Shown piece after piece: positions 8,832 through 18,200 of a DNA stretch of 64,000 nucleotides. The position numbers and the translations under genes are program-made. Origin of the DNA: Flavobacterium ajazii (lineage in GTDB: Bacteria; Bacteroidota; Bacteroidia; Flavobacteriales; Flavobacteriaceae). The notes beneath the pieces are model-generated. The model worked only from the letters and a program-made list of their open reading frames with translations, did not search any database and had not been told where the DNA came from. The stretch spans positions 248,001 to 312,000 of the forward strand of contig NZ_JAAEHL010000001.1 in assembly GCF_010614725.1 (NCBI RefSeq). The letters are read 5' to 3'. Within the stretch, counting starts at the first letter, position 1, and each line of letters opens with the position of its first letter.

Positions 8832-8875
8832 TTATTATTCAATTTTTACTTTTTATGGTAAAAATTGAATAATAA
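8832..8875. repeat. perfect 18-bp inverted repeat
   Basis: Arms TTATTATTCAATTTTTAC (8832-8849) and its exact complement (8858-8875) enclose an 8-base loop. It sits right before the decayed start of the first fucosidase copy (8884). There is no T tract after the 3' arm, so it is not a typical terminator; it may be an operator or an mRNA 5' structure. Confidence 0.7.
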
Positions 8876-8883
8876 GTATTTGG

Positions 8884-9108
8884 ACAACTACAATTTTATT
8901 CACGTTTTTATCTTTATTTCAAGTAAGCCTCTATGCACAAGATAAGAATCCTATACCAGTGGTGCCAGCTCCATTAGCTGATAATAGTATACTAATGGGA
9001 GATTAGGAAATATTTTCTGAGGCGAAGTTAGAGATGCCTATTTTCAAAAGGATCGTTTGAACCCAATTAGAAATCAATAGAGAAAAATTATATGGATGTG
9101 GCGAATCC
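8884..9108 (+). pseudogene. decayed N-terminal copy of the GH29 alpha-L-fucosidase
   Basis: This stretch aligns base by base with the first ~220 bp of the intact fucosidase gene starting at 10905, from ACAACTACAATTTTATTCAC onward. The ATG is lost, the tryptophan codon in the GDWE motif has become TAG (9004-9006), and further stops follow. The alignment fades near 9108, so the remaining ~1.5 kb is deleted. It is the relic of a duplicated or earlier fucosidase gene, with the acetylesterase now lying between relic and intact copy. Confidence 0.85.
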
Positions 9109-9120
9109 AAAAGTTAAGGA

Positions 9121-9216
9121 ATGAGAAAAACTCATGTGGTACTTAAACAAGTACCTCCGGGAGTTAAAGATGGTGAAAAATGGTTGCCTATGGAACAGAT
9201 TTACAAATTAGAATAA
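9121..9216 (+). pseudogene. 31-codon C-terminal gene remnant
   Basis: An open frame from ATG to TAA encodes a 31-residue peptide containing LKQVPPGVKDGEKWLPMEQI. A degraded version lies at 12658-12726 directly after the intact fucosidase. It looks like the tail of a deleted gene that once followed the fucosidase; the family is not recognised. Confidence 0.55.
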
Positions 9217-9234
9217 ATTGGATAAGTTTATATT

Positions 9235-10812
9235 ATGAAAAATAAAAGATGGATTTTAGCTGTTTTTGCAATAACTGTTTTTAGCAATCTGATAACTGCA
9301 CAAATCAGAGTAAACAGCTTGTTTAACGATCATATGGTATTGCAGCGTGATGTAGACATCCCGGTTTGGGGAACGGCATCAGTAAACGAATCGGTAACGG
9401 TTTTATTGAATGGTAAATCGGTTGTAGTACAAGCCGACGGCAAGGGTAACTGGATTGCAAAACTTCCCAAACAAAAAGCGGGAGGTCCCTACAAAATGGA
9501 AATTTCCGGTAAAAATCGTATGGTGTACAACGATGTGTATGTAGGCGATGTTTGGTTATGTGGCGGACAGTCTAATATGCACATGACCGTTGCTAAAGAA
9601 ACGCGTTACTGGTGTGGTGTAATTAATGAGGCCGAAGAAGTGACGAATGCTAAATATCCGCTCATTCGATTTTTTGATGTACCGTACACACCTTCGCAAA
9701 CTGTAAAATTGGATGTGGTTGGTAAATGGGAGGTATGTTCTCCAGAAACTATAGGACATCAATCTGCCGTGGCTTACTTTTTTGCCCGTGAAATTTATAA
9801 GAAATATAAAATCCCAGTGGGACTGCTTACTTCGTCTTTTGGTGCCAGTACGGCTGAAACCTGGATTAGTAAGGAAGCATTGGAAGCACAGCCTAATCTG
9901 AAACCACTTTTAGATACTTATGCTGCTAAAATAGATAAGTTTGTATCTGATAGTACGGTGACTATGTCCAAATATCGTAATGAATTGGCAAAATTCGAAG
10001 GTGACTTAGCCGTTGCACAGGCTGCGGCAGGTGATGTTACTGCTAAAGCCACTAAAGCACCTAAATCTCCCAAAAATCCAGATCCGGCTAGTGATCAGCA
10101 TAATCCTTATGTATGCTACAACGGAATGATTGCTCCACTTGCACCTTATGCTATCAAAGGAGCGTTGTGGTATCAGGGTGAATCCAACGGTCCTTCGGCC
10201 AAACTTTACCGCGAAATCATGGAAACGCTGATAACGGATTGGCGTTCTAAATTTCAGGTGGGCGATTTTCCATTTCTGTATGTACAATTGGCTAATTACG
10301 GTAAGCCTATGCAAAAGCCGGTGGAAGATGGTTCGATGATGACTATTCGGGAAGCACAATTACAGAATTTATCTGTAAAAAACACAGGAATGGCAGTCGC
10401 TATCGAAAACGCTGGTGATGAACCTAACAACATTCATCCGAAAAACAAACAAGCCATTGGGTATCGTCTGGGTTTAATCGCCCGTGCCAAAGGGTATGGA
10501 GAAAAAGTAGCTTATTCTGGTCCGATATATAAAAACTATGTGATAAAAGACAATACGGTTGAATTAAGTTTCGATCATTTGGGTAAAGGCTTGGTAGCTA
10601 AAGACAATAAGTTGACTGGGTTTGCTATTTGCGGAGAAGATAAAAAATGGGTAACGGCAAATGCAGAGATTAAAGGTGAAAAAGTGATTGTTTCCAGTAC
10701 AGAAGTGGCAAAACCTGTTGCGGTTCGATATGCCTGGGGTACTAATCCTCCCGCTAGCCTGTTGAATAAAGATGGTCTTTGGGCACCAAATTTCAGAACG
10801 GATAATTGGTAA
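9235..10812 (+). CDS. sialate O-acetylesterase-like SGNH hydrolase
   Basis: A 525-residue exported carbohydrate esterase. The signal peptide is residues 1 to about 22 (ends ITAQ). A small beta domain at about 25-100 precedes the SGNH core. Block I is DVWLCGGQSNMHM (catalytic Ser of GQSNM near 114), a second conserved block is ALWYQGESNG near 310, and the His/Asp region is NIHPKNKQAIGYRL near 400. The family removes O-acetyl groups from sialic acids or plant polysaccharide residues. It sits 92 bp before the alpha-L-fucosidase in the same direction, so both likely trim an acetylated, fucosylated glycan. The coding sequence is visibly richer in G+C than the neighbouring remnants. Confidence 0.88.
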   Translation: MKNKRWILAVFAITVFSNLITAQIRVNSLFNDHMVLQRDVDIPVWGTASVNESVTVLLNGKSVVVQADGKGNWIAKLPKQKAGGPYKMEISGKNRMVYNDVYVGDVWLCGGQSNMHMTVAKETRYWCGVINEAEEVTNAKYPLIRFFDVPYTPSQTVKLDVVGKWEVCSPETIGHQSAVAYFFAREIYKKYKIPVGLLTSSFGASTAETWISKEALEAQPNLKPLLDTYAAKIDKFVSDSTVTMSKYRNELAKFEGDLAVAQAAAGDVTAKATKAPKSPKNPDPASDQHNPYVCYNGMIAPLAPYAIKGALWYQGESNGPSAKLYREIMETLITDWRSKFQVGDFPFLYVQLANYGKPMQKPVEDGSMMTIREAQLQNLSVKNTGMAVAIENAGDEPNNIHPKNKQAIGYRLGLIARAKGYGEKVAYSGPIYKNYVIKDNTVELSFDHLGKGLVAKDNKLTGFAICGEDKKWVTANAEIKGEKVIVSSTEVAKPVAVRYAWGTNPPASLLNKDGLWAPNFRTDNW

Positions 10813-10904
10813 AGGTAGAGATTAGTTAAGAGTATATATTGATCTTTAACCTATTTCATTAGGTCAAAAAAACATCTACTAAAAATGATTCAAATAATAA
10901 ATTA

Positions 10905-12638
10905 ATGAGAACTACAATTTTATTCACTTTTTTCTCTTTATTTCAGGTCAGTGTTTATGCACAGGATAAAAATCCTATGCCTGCGGTTGCAGCTCCGTTA
11001 GCTGCTAATAGTGTGCCTATGGGAGATTGGGAAACATTTCCTGAGGCAAAATTAGAAATACCTATTGCAAAAGGCCCTTTTGAGCCCACTTGGGAATCAA
11101 TCGAGAAAAATTACCCTGGCGAACCAGCCTGGCTTCGTGAAGCAAAGTTTGGAATATGGGTTCATTTTGGACCACAAGCTGCCGGAGAGAGTGGAGATTG
11201 GTACGCCCGTTATCTTTACAAGTCAGATAAAAGAGCTTATGAAAATCATATTAAAAGATATGGACATCCTTCTGAAGTTGGATATAAAGAAGTTTTACGT
11301 GACTGGAATCCTACTAAGCTTGATCCGGAGAAACTTACTAAAATTTATCAGGATGCAGGAGCTCGTTTTCTAATGATTCAGGGAGTACACCACGATAATT
11401 ACGATTTATGGAACTCAGAATACCAACCCTGGAATTCGGTAAATATTGGTCCTAAAAGAGATTTGATTGGAGAATGGGCAAAAGCCTGTAAGGCAAACGG
11501 GATGCGATACGGAGTAACTTTTCACCACGAATACACTTGGTGGTGGTGGCAAACAGCATTTGGAAGCGATGAAGAAGGACCTAAAAAAGGAATTCCCTAT
11601 GATGGTAATCTGACCCTTGCTGATGGCAAAGGAAAATGGTGGGAAGGCTACGACCCGAAAATGCTTTATGGTATCAATTTAAGAGAATACAAAGGAGTAG
11701 TTGAAGCAGCAAATTCCAGATGGTCTCCTCCGCCAGCAGGAATATTCAGCAATCATTTAGGCTATGCTAAATGGTATGCCACAAATTGGGCTTTAAGAAT
11801 GATGGATGTGGTAAAGCATTATGACCCTGATTTTATTTATACGGATGGTACCGTTGAAGGGCCATTTACCGGAAATGGAACAGGAACCGGTTTTAAAGCC
11901 GATGCGATGCAAAGTGTGATTGCCGATTTTTATAACCGTAGTTTAGCACGCCGTGGCGAGGTAAATACGTTTAGTATTGTTAAGTTTCGTAAGAAAACCA
12001 ATGGGACAGTAAATACCGAAGAACATGGTATTCCTGCAAATATTAAAAAAGACCAGCCCTGGATTGCTGAAACCCCGGTAGGAGACTGGTTTTATGCTCC
12101 GGATTTTACTTATGATTCAGGAATGATGATTCGTTATATAATCGAAGCTATAGCACGTGATGGAAATGCTGCAATATGTATTTCTTTATTACCTGATGGC
12201 TCAATGAATGAAGAAAGTCAGAAGATGTTAAAAGAAGTAGGAAATTGGATGAGACTGAATGGAGTAGGTGTCTATGGCAGTCATGCATGGGTAATTCCTG
12301 CCGAAGGAGAAATGATTGATGGTAAATTAAAAAGATTACCTGGAGGTGCATTGAAGCAAAAACAAGCTGAATTTAAGTTTAATGCTCAGGATATTCGATT
12401 TACCGTTGGCAAAAACAATAAGTTATATGCTTTTTGTATGAATGTACCAGAGCCAAATGCTCAAATAAAAATTAAGTCATTGGGTACAGATGAAAAGCAT
12501 TTTAGCAATAAAGTTAAAACCGTAAAGTTGTTAGGTTATAAAGGAAAATTAAAATGGGAAGAAACAGCTGATGGTTTATCGATAAATTGTCCAAAAAAGA
12601 TGCCATTTGCTACAGCAGTTGTTTTTGAAATAGAGTAA
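10905..12638 (+). CDS. GH29-type alpha-L-fucosidase
   Basis: A 577-residue exported glycoside hydrolase with signal peptide residues 1-19 (ends VYAQ). The catalytic TIM barrel begins at EAKFGIWVHFGPQAAG (about residue 81) and contains the conserved QGVHHDNYDLWNSEYQ block near 165, GPKRDLIGEWAKA near 195 and FHHEYTWWWWQ near 215. The probable nucleophile aspartate is in DFIYTDGTVEG near 310, matching the GH29 position. The C-terminal part is a beta-sandwich typical of the family. It releases alpha-linked L-fucose from glycans in the periplasm or at the cell surface. A decayed paralogous start lies at 8884-9108. The specific fucose linkage cannot be predicted. Confidence 0.85.
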   Translation: MRTTILFTFFSLFQVSVYAQDKNPMPAVAAPLAANSVPMGDWETFPEAKLEIPIAKGPFEPTWESIEKNYPGEPAWLREAKFGIWVHFGPQAAGESGDWYARYLYKSDKRAYENHIKRYGHPSEVGYKEVLRDWNPTKLDPEKLTKIYQDAGARFLMIQGVHHDNYDLWNSEYQPWNSVNIGPKRDLIGEWAKACKANGMRYGVTFHHEYTWWWWQTAFGSDEEGPKKGIPYDGNLTLADGKGKWWEGYDPKMLYGINLREYKGVVEAANSRWSPPPAGIFSNHLGYAKWYATNWALRMMDVVKHYDPDFIYTDGTVEGPFTGNGTGTGFKADAMQSVIADFYNRSLARRGEVNTFSIVKFRKKTNGTVNTEEHGIPANIKKDQPWIAETPVGDWFYAPDFTYDSGMMIRYIIEAIARDGNAAICISLLPDGSMNEESQKMLKEVGNWMRLNGVGVYGSHAWVIPAEGEMIDGKLKRLPGGALKQKQAEFKFNAQDIRFTVGKNNKLYAFCMNVPEPNAQIKIKSLGTDEKHFSNKVKTVKLLGYKGKLKWEETADGLSINCPKKMPFATAVVFEIE

Positions 12639-12657
12639 AAATTAATCGGGTAATTTA

Positions 12658-12726
12658 AACAAGGATTTCCGGGAGCTAAAGATGATTAAAAATGGATGCC
12701 CATTGAGTAGATTTATAAACTACCTT
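12658..12726 (+). pseudogene. degraded copy of the tail remnant at 9121-9216
   Basis: The translation LKQGFPGAKDD, stop, KWMPIE, stop, IYKL parallels LKQVPPGVKDGEKWLPMEQIYKL of the 9121-9216 remnant. Two in-frame stops show it is dead. It follows the intact fucosidase at the same relative place as the first copy follows the decayed fucosidase. Confidence 0.65.
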
Positions 12727-12922
12727 CAACATTTAATTCGGTCAGTAAATATCTTTTTTGCTTCTGATAATTTTAGAGTTTCAAGAACACGGCTCAGCCT
12801 TCTATTGATTCTTTTTCAAGATTAAAACTAACAACTGTTTTAGATTTCTTTTCCAGAGACATCTGTAACACCTAGTCTGGTTTGAGCTTATTTTTTTTCG
12901 ATTTAAGGCATTATAAAATAAT

Positions 12923-12947
12923 AAAACAGCCTTCGGACTGTTTTAAT
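12923..12947. terminator. terminator with UUCG-type loop
   Basis: Arms AAAACAG (12923-12929) and CTGTTTT (12938-12944) flank CCTTCGGA, with A-rich and T-rich flanks. It can serve the fucosidase gene and possibly the converging sigma factor gene. Confidence 0.65.
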
Positions 12948-13176
12948 TGTTATAAGATATTAATATAAATCATTGATAATCTGTAGATGTTAATTGCAAT
13001 AATTAAGCACCAACACATCTGATACATTACCGGCTTTTGTTTGCATATTCAATCGGAGAAGAAATTCCTTTGGGAAACAGTTATGAAAATGATTTTTTTC
13101 AAATTTTGAATGACTTAAAGAAAGAGTTTGGTATATAAAGTTTAGGGTTATTTTTTAATTATGAACTTGAAGGTGC

Positions 13177-13770
13177 TTAGGATTTCTTTGTCTTGAATTT
13201 ATAATTTTTCGACATATTTAATAGTAAAATTAAAAAAGAAGGATCATCTTCGAACCCTTCCCGAATCTTTTGAAAGGCAATACGCATTTGTGATTCAACT
13301 GTTTTGACTGAAATATCCAGTTTTGCAGAAATTTCAGCATACTTTAATCCTTCAATTTTATTGAGCTGCAAGATTTCTTTACAGCGTGGAGGAAGCGAAT
13401 CTACAATTTTTATAAGTTTTTGAATCCTGCGATCAATCAGCTCGCTGTTATCATCAATAGAATCTCTGAGAGCCTTTTCTTTTAACTCTTCAAAGAAAGT
13501 ATCATTTCGTTTCGATTTATTATAATGATCAATAAAAGAGTGGTATGAAATTGTATGAAGATAATTTTTAATTGATTTTATAATAGGAAGTTTCTTTCGT
13601 TGTGTCCAAATGGTAATAAAAGTCTGCTGGACAATATCTTCTGATAACTCGAAATCGTTAGTATAAGTATTAATATAAGCTACTAAAGATTTGTAATATC
13701 GATTAAATAATTCCTCGAAAGCGCCATTGTCATCCTGTTTTATAGCTTCTATTAATAATAAATCAGTCAT
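13177..13770 (-). CDS. ECF RNA polymerase sigma factor (FecI/RpoE-like)
   Basis: A 197-residue sigma-70 family ECF factor when started at the ATG at 13770; a longer frame to 13800 adds ten unlikely residues. Region 2 is at about 17-85 (FEELFNRYYKSLVAYI and DIVQQTFITIWTQRKKL). Region 4 is at about 130-180 (LPPRCKEILQLNKIEGL, then helix-turn-helix AEISAKLDISVKTVESQM). It is divergent from the FecR anti-sigma gene at 13931, with the pair's promoters in the 160 bp between. With FecR and the STN-bearing SusC it should form a cell-surface signalling cascade that switches on the downstream SusCD operon. Confidence 0.9.
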   Translation of the reverse strand: MTDLLLIEAIKQDDNGAFEELFNRYYKSLVAYINTYTNDFELSEDIVQQTFITIWTQRKKLPIIKSIKNYLHTISYHSFIDHYNKSKRNDTFFEELKEKALRDSIDDNSELIDRRIQKLIKIVDSLPPRCKEILQLNKIEGLKYAEISAKLDISVKTVESQMRIAFQKIREGFEDDPSFLILLLNMSKNYKFKTKKS

Positions 13771-13930
13771 AGTTAAATCTCTCTGCCTGCAAAAATGCAA
13801 AAAAAATGGTTAAAACAAAAAATCAATGTATAAATAACATGGATTTAACCCGTATCAAAAAAAAATGATAATTTTTTAAGGGTTTTTAGTCTTAACATTG
13901 TCATATTACTATAACGTTAAATTTTTGGTG

Positions 13931-15103
13931 ATGTTGGAAACTTTGATTTTAAAATATTTGACAAATGAAATTAGTCCATCCGAATTGGAAATACTTCGGA
14001 AATGGCTTAAAAAATCTGAAAACAGAGAGGTTTTCGAACATTACATTCAGGATGCCTATCTTTTAAATAGGTCAAATAATAGTATTGATCTTGGTGCAGC
14101 GTATGAAAAAGTATGGCAGAAAATTCAACATCAGGAAAAACCCGTTAGAAAGTTATTTAACAAAAAGAAAATCTATGCAATAGCAGCTTCGGTTGTCTTA
14201 TTAATTAGTTTAGGAACCTTTTTATATAATCAAAAATCGCTCATAAGTAATAAATCGAACAATCAATCTGTAGTGTCCAATACAATAAAAATTGGTACAG
14301 ACAAAGCGATTTTGACATTGGAAGACGGTTCTGAAGTGGCTTTGGAGAAAGATAAAAATTACAAAAATAAAAATGTGAGCAGTAATGGGCAGGAAATTGT
14401 TTATGACCAGAGTGCTGGTACTGAAAAAGAAATTTTGTTCAATTACCTTACTATTCCAAGAGGGGGGCAGTATACGATTAAGCTGGCAGACGGAACGCAG
14501 GTCTGGCTGAATTCAGAATCTAAATTAAAATTTCCTGTTGCTTTTTCGGATAAGGTATCTAGAAATGTTGAGTTGATGTATGGTGAAGCGTATTTTGATG
14601 TTTCTCCAAGTAGTAAACATAAGGGGACTCATTTTAAAGTATTTCATAATAAACAGGAAATTGAAGTGATTGGTACTGAATTTAATATTAAAGCATATCC
14701 TGATGAATCAAATATATATACAACACTAGTCGAAGGTAAAGTAGCACTTTCCTTTGGGGCAAGGAAAGAAAATCTGCTTCCGAACCAGCAGTCTAATCTT
14801 GATCTTAATACAAATAAATTTAAAATTTCTAATGTTGATGTTTCCAGATCTGTTGCCTGGAAAGAAGGAGTATTTTATTTTGAAGACGAATCTATTGAAA
14901 ATATCTTAAAAACAATGTCCAGATGGTACGATTTCGAATATAGATTCAAATCAGAAACATTGAAAAGTAGCCGTTTTACCGGACTTATAAAGAAAAGAAA
15001 AAATCTAGAAGATATTCTGAATATTATAAGTAGAACCTCCAATATCAAATATAGTATTAACTCTAAAAACAATGTAAATGAAGTGATTATAAGTAGTAAA
15101 TAA
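13931..15103 (+). CDS. FecR-type anti-sigma factor
   Basis: A 390-residue membrane protein started at the ATG at 13931 (an upstream frame from 13898 lacks support). The cytoplasmic sigma-binding part is residues 1 to about 75 (LTNEISPSELEILRKWL). One membrane helix lies at about 82-100 (AIAASVVLLISLGTFLY). The periplasmic FecR domain covers about 160-290 (YLTIPRGGQYTIKLADGTQ, VELMYGEAYFDV, EVIGTEFNIKAY). The C-terminal DUF4974 domain ends the protein (FYFEDESIENILKTMSRWY). It should hold the divergent ECF sigma factor until the STN domain of the SusC at 15204 signals substrate. Confidence 0.9.
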   Translation: MLETLILKYLTNEISPSELEILRKWLKKSENREVFEHYIQDAYLLNRSNNSIDLGAAYEKVWQKIQHQEKPVRKLFNKKKIYAIAASVVLLISLGTFLYNQKSLISNKSNNQSVVSNTIKIGTDKAILTLEDGSEVALEKDKNYKNKNVSSNGQEIVYDQSAGTEKEILFNYLTIPRGGQYTIKLADGTQVWLNSESKLKFPVAFSDKVSRNVELMYGEAYFDVSPSSKHKGTHFKVFHNKQEIEVIGTEFNIKAYPDESNIYTTLVEGKVALSFGARKENLLPNQQSNLDLNTNKFKISNVDVSRSVAWKEGVFYFEDESIENILKTMSRWYDFEYRFKSETLKSSRFTGLIKKRKNLEDILNIISRTSNIKYSINSKNNVNEVIISSK

Positions 15104-15203
15104 AAAAACCGGAAAAATGTTGACGCATTTCCCCGGCTAAAGCTTTTAGTTAAAAGTAAATAAATTCTGATACCTATTAACCATAACCAAACCCAGTAAA
15201 AGT

Positions 15204-18200
15204 ATGAAAAATAAATTATTTTCATGGAATACTAAAAAGTATTTTTACGTTAAACCAAAATTGTTATTTAATTTGAAACTATCATTTATTTTAACAGTAT
15301 TTTGCTTCAATGCAAGCATATTTGCGTCTGCGCAGAAAGTTACATTTGAAGCTAGAAATAAAAAAATGGCAGATGTATTAAAAGAAATTACCAGAAAGAC
15401 AGGGGTTAATTTCTTTTATAATAACACTGTCTTTGATGATGTAAGAATGATTTCTTATAATGCTTCAAATTCAGACGTATTAGATGTTGTTAATCGTTTG
15501 ATAGGCTCAAATTACAGGGCGGTATTCGTCGATCAAAATGTCATAGCCATTGAGGTAGTTAATGCCCCAAAGACTTTGGAAGCAGTACAGGAAATAAAAA
15601 TTGAAGGAATCGTTTCTGATGCAAAAGGAAATCCGATTCCAGGAGTTATAGTTTCTGTTAAGGACGATGTTGTAGGTGTAATTACCGATGAGAAAGGACA
15701 CTATGAATTGCATGTTCGAAAAGGAAATGTTATCATTTTTGCTTTTTTAGGCTATAAAAAACAAGAGATAACAATTAAAGACACCAAAGCAGTAATTAAC
15801 GTTGTATTGGAAGAAAGCCAAATGGAACTGGAATCTGTAAAAATTGTTAATACTGGGTATCAGACACTTTCAAAGGCAAGGAATGCAGGTGCATTTTCAA
15901 AAGCTGATATGAAAATAGTAGATAGCAGGACTTATTCTATGAATATTCTGCAGCGTTTAGACGGGATTGTTGCAGGTCTTACTGTTAATAATAACAGAAA
16001 TGCTTCTGGAAATCCTTTTTTAGTGCGAGGTTTAACGACAATCGGTACTTTTGATCAGTTTGGTAATGTTACTGGCGGAACCAACAGAAATCCATTATAT
16101 GTAGTAGACGGAATACCAATAGAAAATGTATCTTCTATTAATCCTCAGGATGTTCAGGATGTCACTGTATTAAAAGATGCAACAGCATCATCTATATGGG
16201 GAGCAAGAGCTGCCAACGGAGTAATTGTACTTACTACAAAAAAAGGGAAGAAGGGCAGTAAATTAAGCATAGAATATGATGCATTTAGTAACTTTCAGGG
16301 CAGACCCGATCTTGGCTACCAGAAATATTTAAACAGTCCTCAATTTATACAGGCGGCGAAAGAAACCTTTTTTCCTGATGAGTATACATGGGATCAGGCT
16401 ATTGCTTATAACTATGGAGGAAGTGGAGTACCTCCGCACTTAAGAATTTTGTACGATCAGTCAAGAGGGCTTATTTCTGAAGCCGAAGCAAACAGCAGAT
16501 TAGCAGGTCTGGAAAGTATAGATAACAGAAGCCAGATTTCTAACTTATTCTACAGAAGCGCTATTTTGTCTAATCATACACTTTCGCTTTCGGGAGGAAC
16601 TGATAACTATTCTTTTTATACTTCAGCCACTTACACAGATAATCAAAATGCCACACCTGGAGATGAAGACAAATTGTTTAAGTTAAATGCGAGACAGGAT
16701 TATAAGATAAATAGCTTTATCAGTGCCTATGCAATTACAGATTTTACAAAATCAAAACTCTCGTCAAAAAGAAACCTTGATGTGAATTATGGATTTTTAC
16801 CTTATCAGCTTTTCCGTGATAAAGATGGCAAGAATATATCAATGTCTTATATGACTAACTTATCGGATGAAGTTCGTACTGATTTTGAATCACGAAGCGG
16901 AATAAGCCTTGATTACAATCCTCTGGATGAATTTAACAGGGGATCAACCGACACGGAGGGTTTTATGAGCAGAATCATAGCAGGTATCAATGTTAATATA
17001 ATTGACGGGCTTAAATTTACAGGTACTTACGGATATATTGTCGGAAATAACAAAACTTCAATGTTTGATTCACAAGATAGTTATACGGTAAGAAAAGAGC
17101 TTGTTGAATTTACGGTTGCCGATAATCCGGGTGATACACCTGTTTATTATTTACCAAGTACCGGAGGGCGATATAGTGAAGCAAATGCTACTCAGAAAAA
17201 CTACACCATCAGAAATCAATTTGAATTTGATAAGGGATGGAATGATGAAAAGCACCATATTAATATTTTATTGGGTCAGGAAGCTCAGGAGAATTCTACA
17301 CAAAGTACAACCACTTTGGTAAGGGGATACGATCCGCTTCTTCAGACTTATTCTTATGTAAATTATGAGACTCTGGTAAATGACGGTATAGAAAATCCAG
17401 TTATGCCAAATTCAGGATCAAGAAGCTTTTTAGGTATCGATCAGCCAAGAGATTTTGTTCAGACAGATATTTTAAGCAGATTTACATCATATTTTTCAAA
17501 TGCTTCATATACACTCTTTAATAAATATAGTATAAATGGAAGCATAAGAAAAGACCAAAGTAATCTTTTTGCTCTTGACAAGTCTAGTCAGAGTAAACCT
17601 GTATGGAGTGTAGGAGGAAAATGGCAGATTTCAGGAGAATCTTTTTTGTATGACTCATCTGTTATATCAAATTTAGCCCTTCGTGCAACTTATGGATTAA
17701 CAGGAAACGCTCCTTCTCCAGGTACAGCGGCTTCGTATGATATCTTAAGTCCACAGTTAGAATATACATATACAGGAAATGTGATACCATTAACTATTGC
17801 TACTCCAGGGAATAAAAAATTGACTTGGGAAAGTACTAAAAATATCAATCTTGGCTTAGATTTCACTCTATTTTCAAATAGGATTGACGGATCTATAGAT
17901 TTGTACAAGAAAGATACTGAAAATATGATCGGGCAGCTTCCTTTAAACATTTTCACAGGATATGTGTCGGCTATCGGAAATTTTGGTTCTTTGGAGAATA
18001 AGGGAATTGAAGTTACCCTTAAAACTTTAAATGTAGAAACAAAAGATTTTTCATGGTCAACTCAGTTTGTAATGGCATATAATAAAAACACCATTACAGA
18101 GCTGGAGCAACCAAGTGTGATAAACACAGGAGATCAGAAGGTTGACATGTCTTATATGAAAGGTTATCCTGCATATGCGGTTTTTGCATACAATTATCAG

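Larger units (their letters stand above)
8565..9234. other. spacer holding regulatory repeats and two gene remnants
   Basis: Between the RBBP9-like gene and the acetylesterase there is no intact gene. The contents are the 21-bp-period repeat, the 18-bp inverted repeat, the fucosidase remnant (8884-9108) and the 31-codon tail remnant (9121-9216), listed separately. Confidence 0.6.
12639..13176. other. spacer with gene remnants and a terminator
   Basis: No intact gene. It carries the degraded tail remnant at 12658-12726 and a terminator at 12923-12947. A start-less open frame at 13003-13137 encodes a peptide with FAYSIGEEIPLGNSYEN and ending KKEFGI, which looks like the last ~44 residues of a deleted gene of unknown family. 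Confidence 0.5.
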
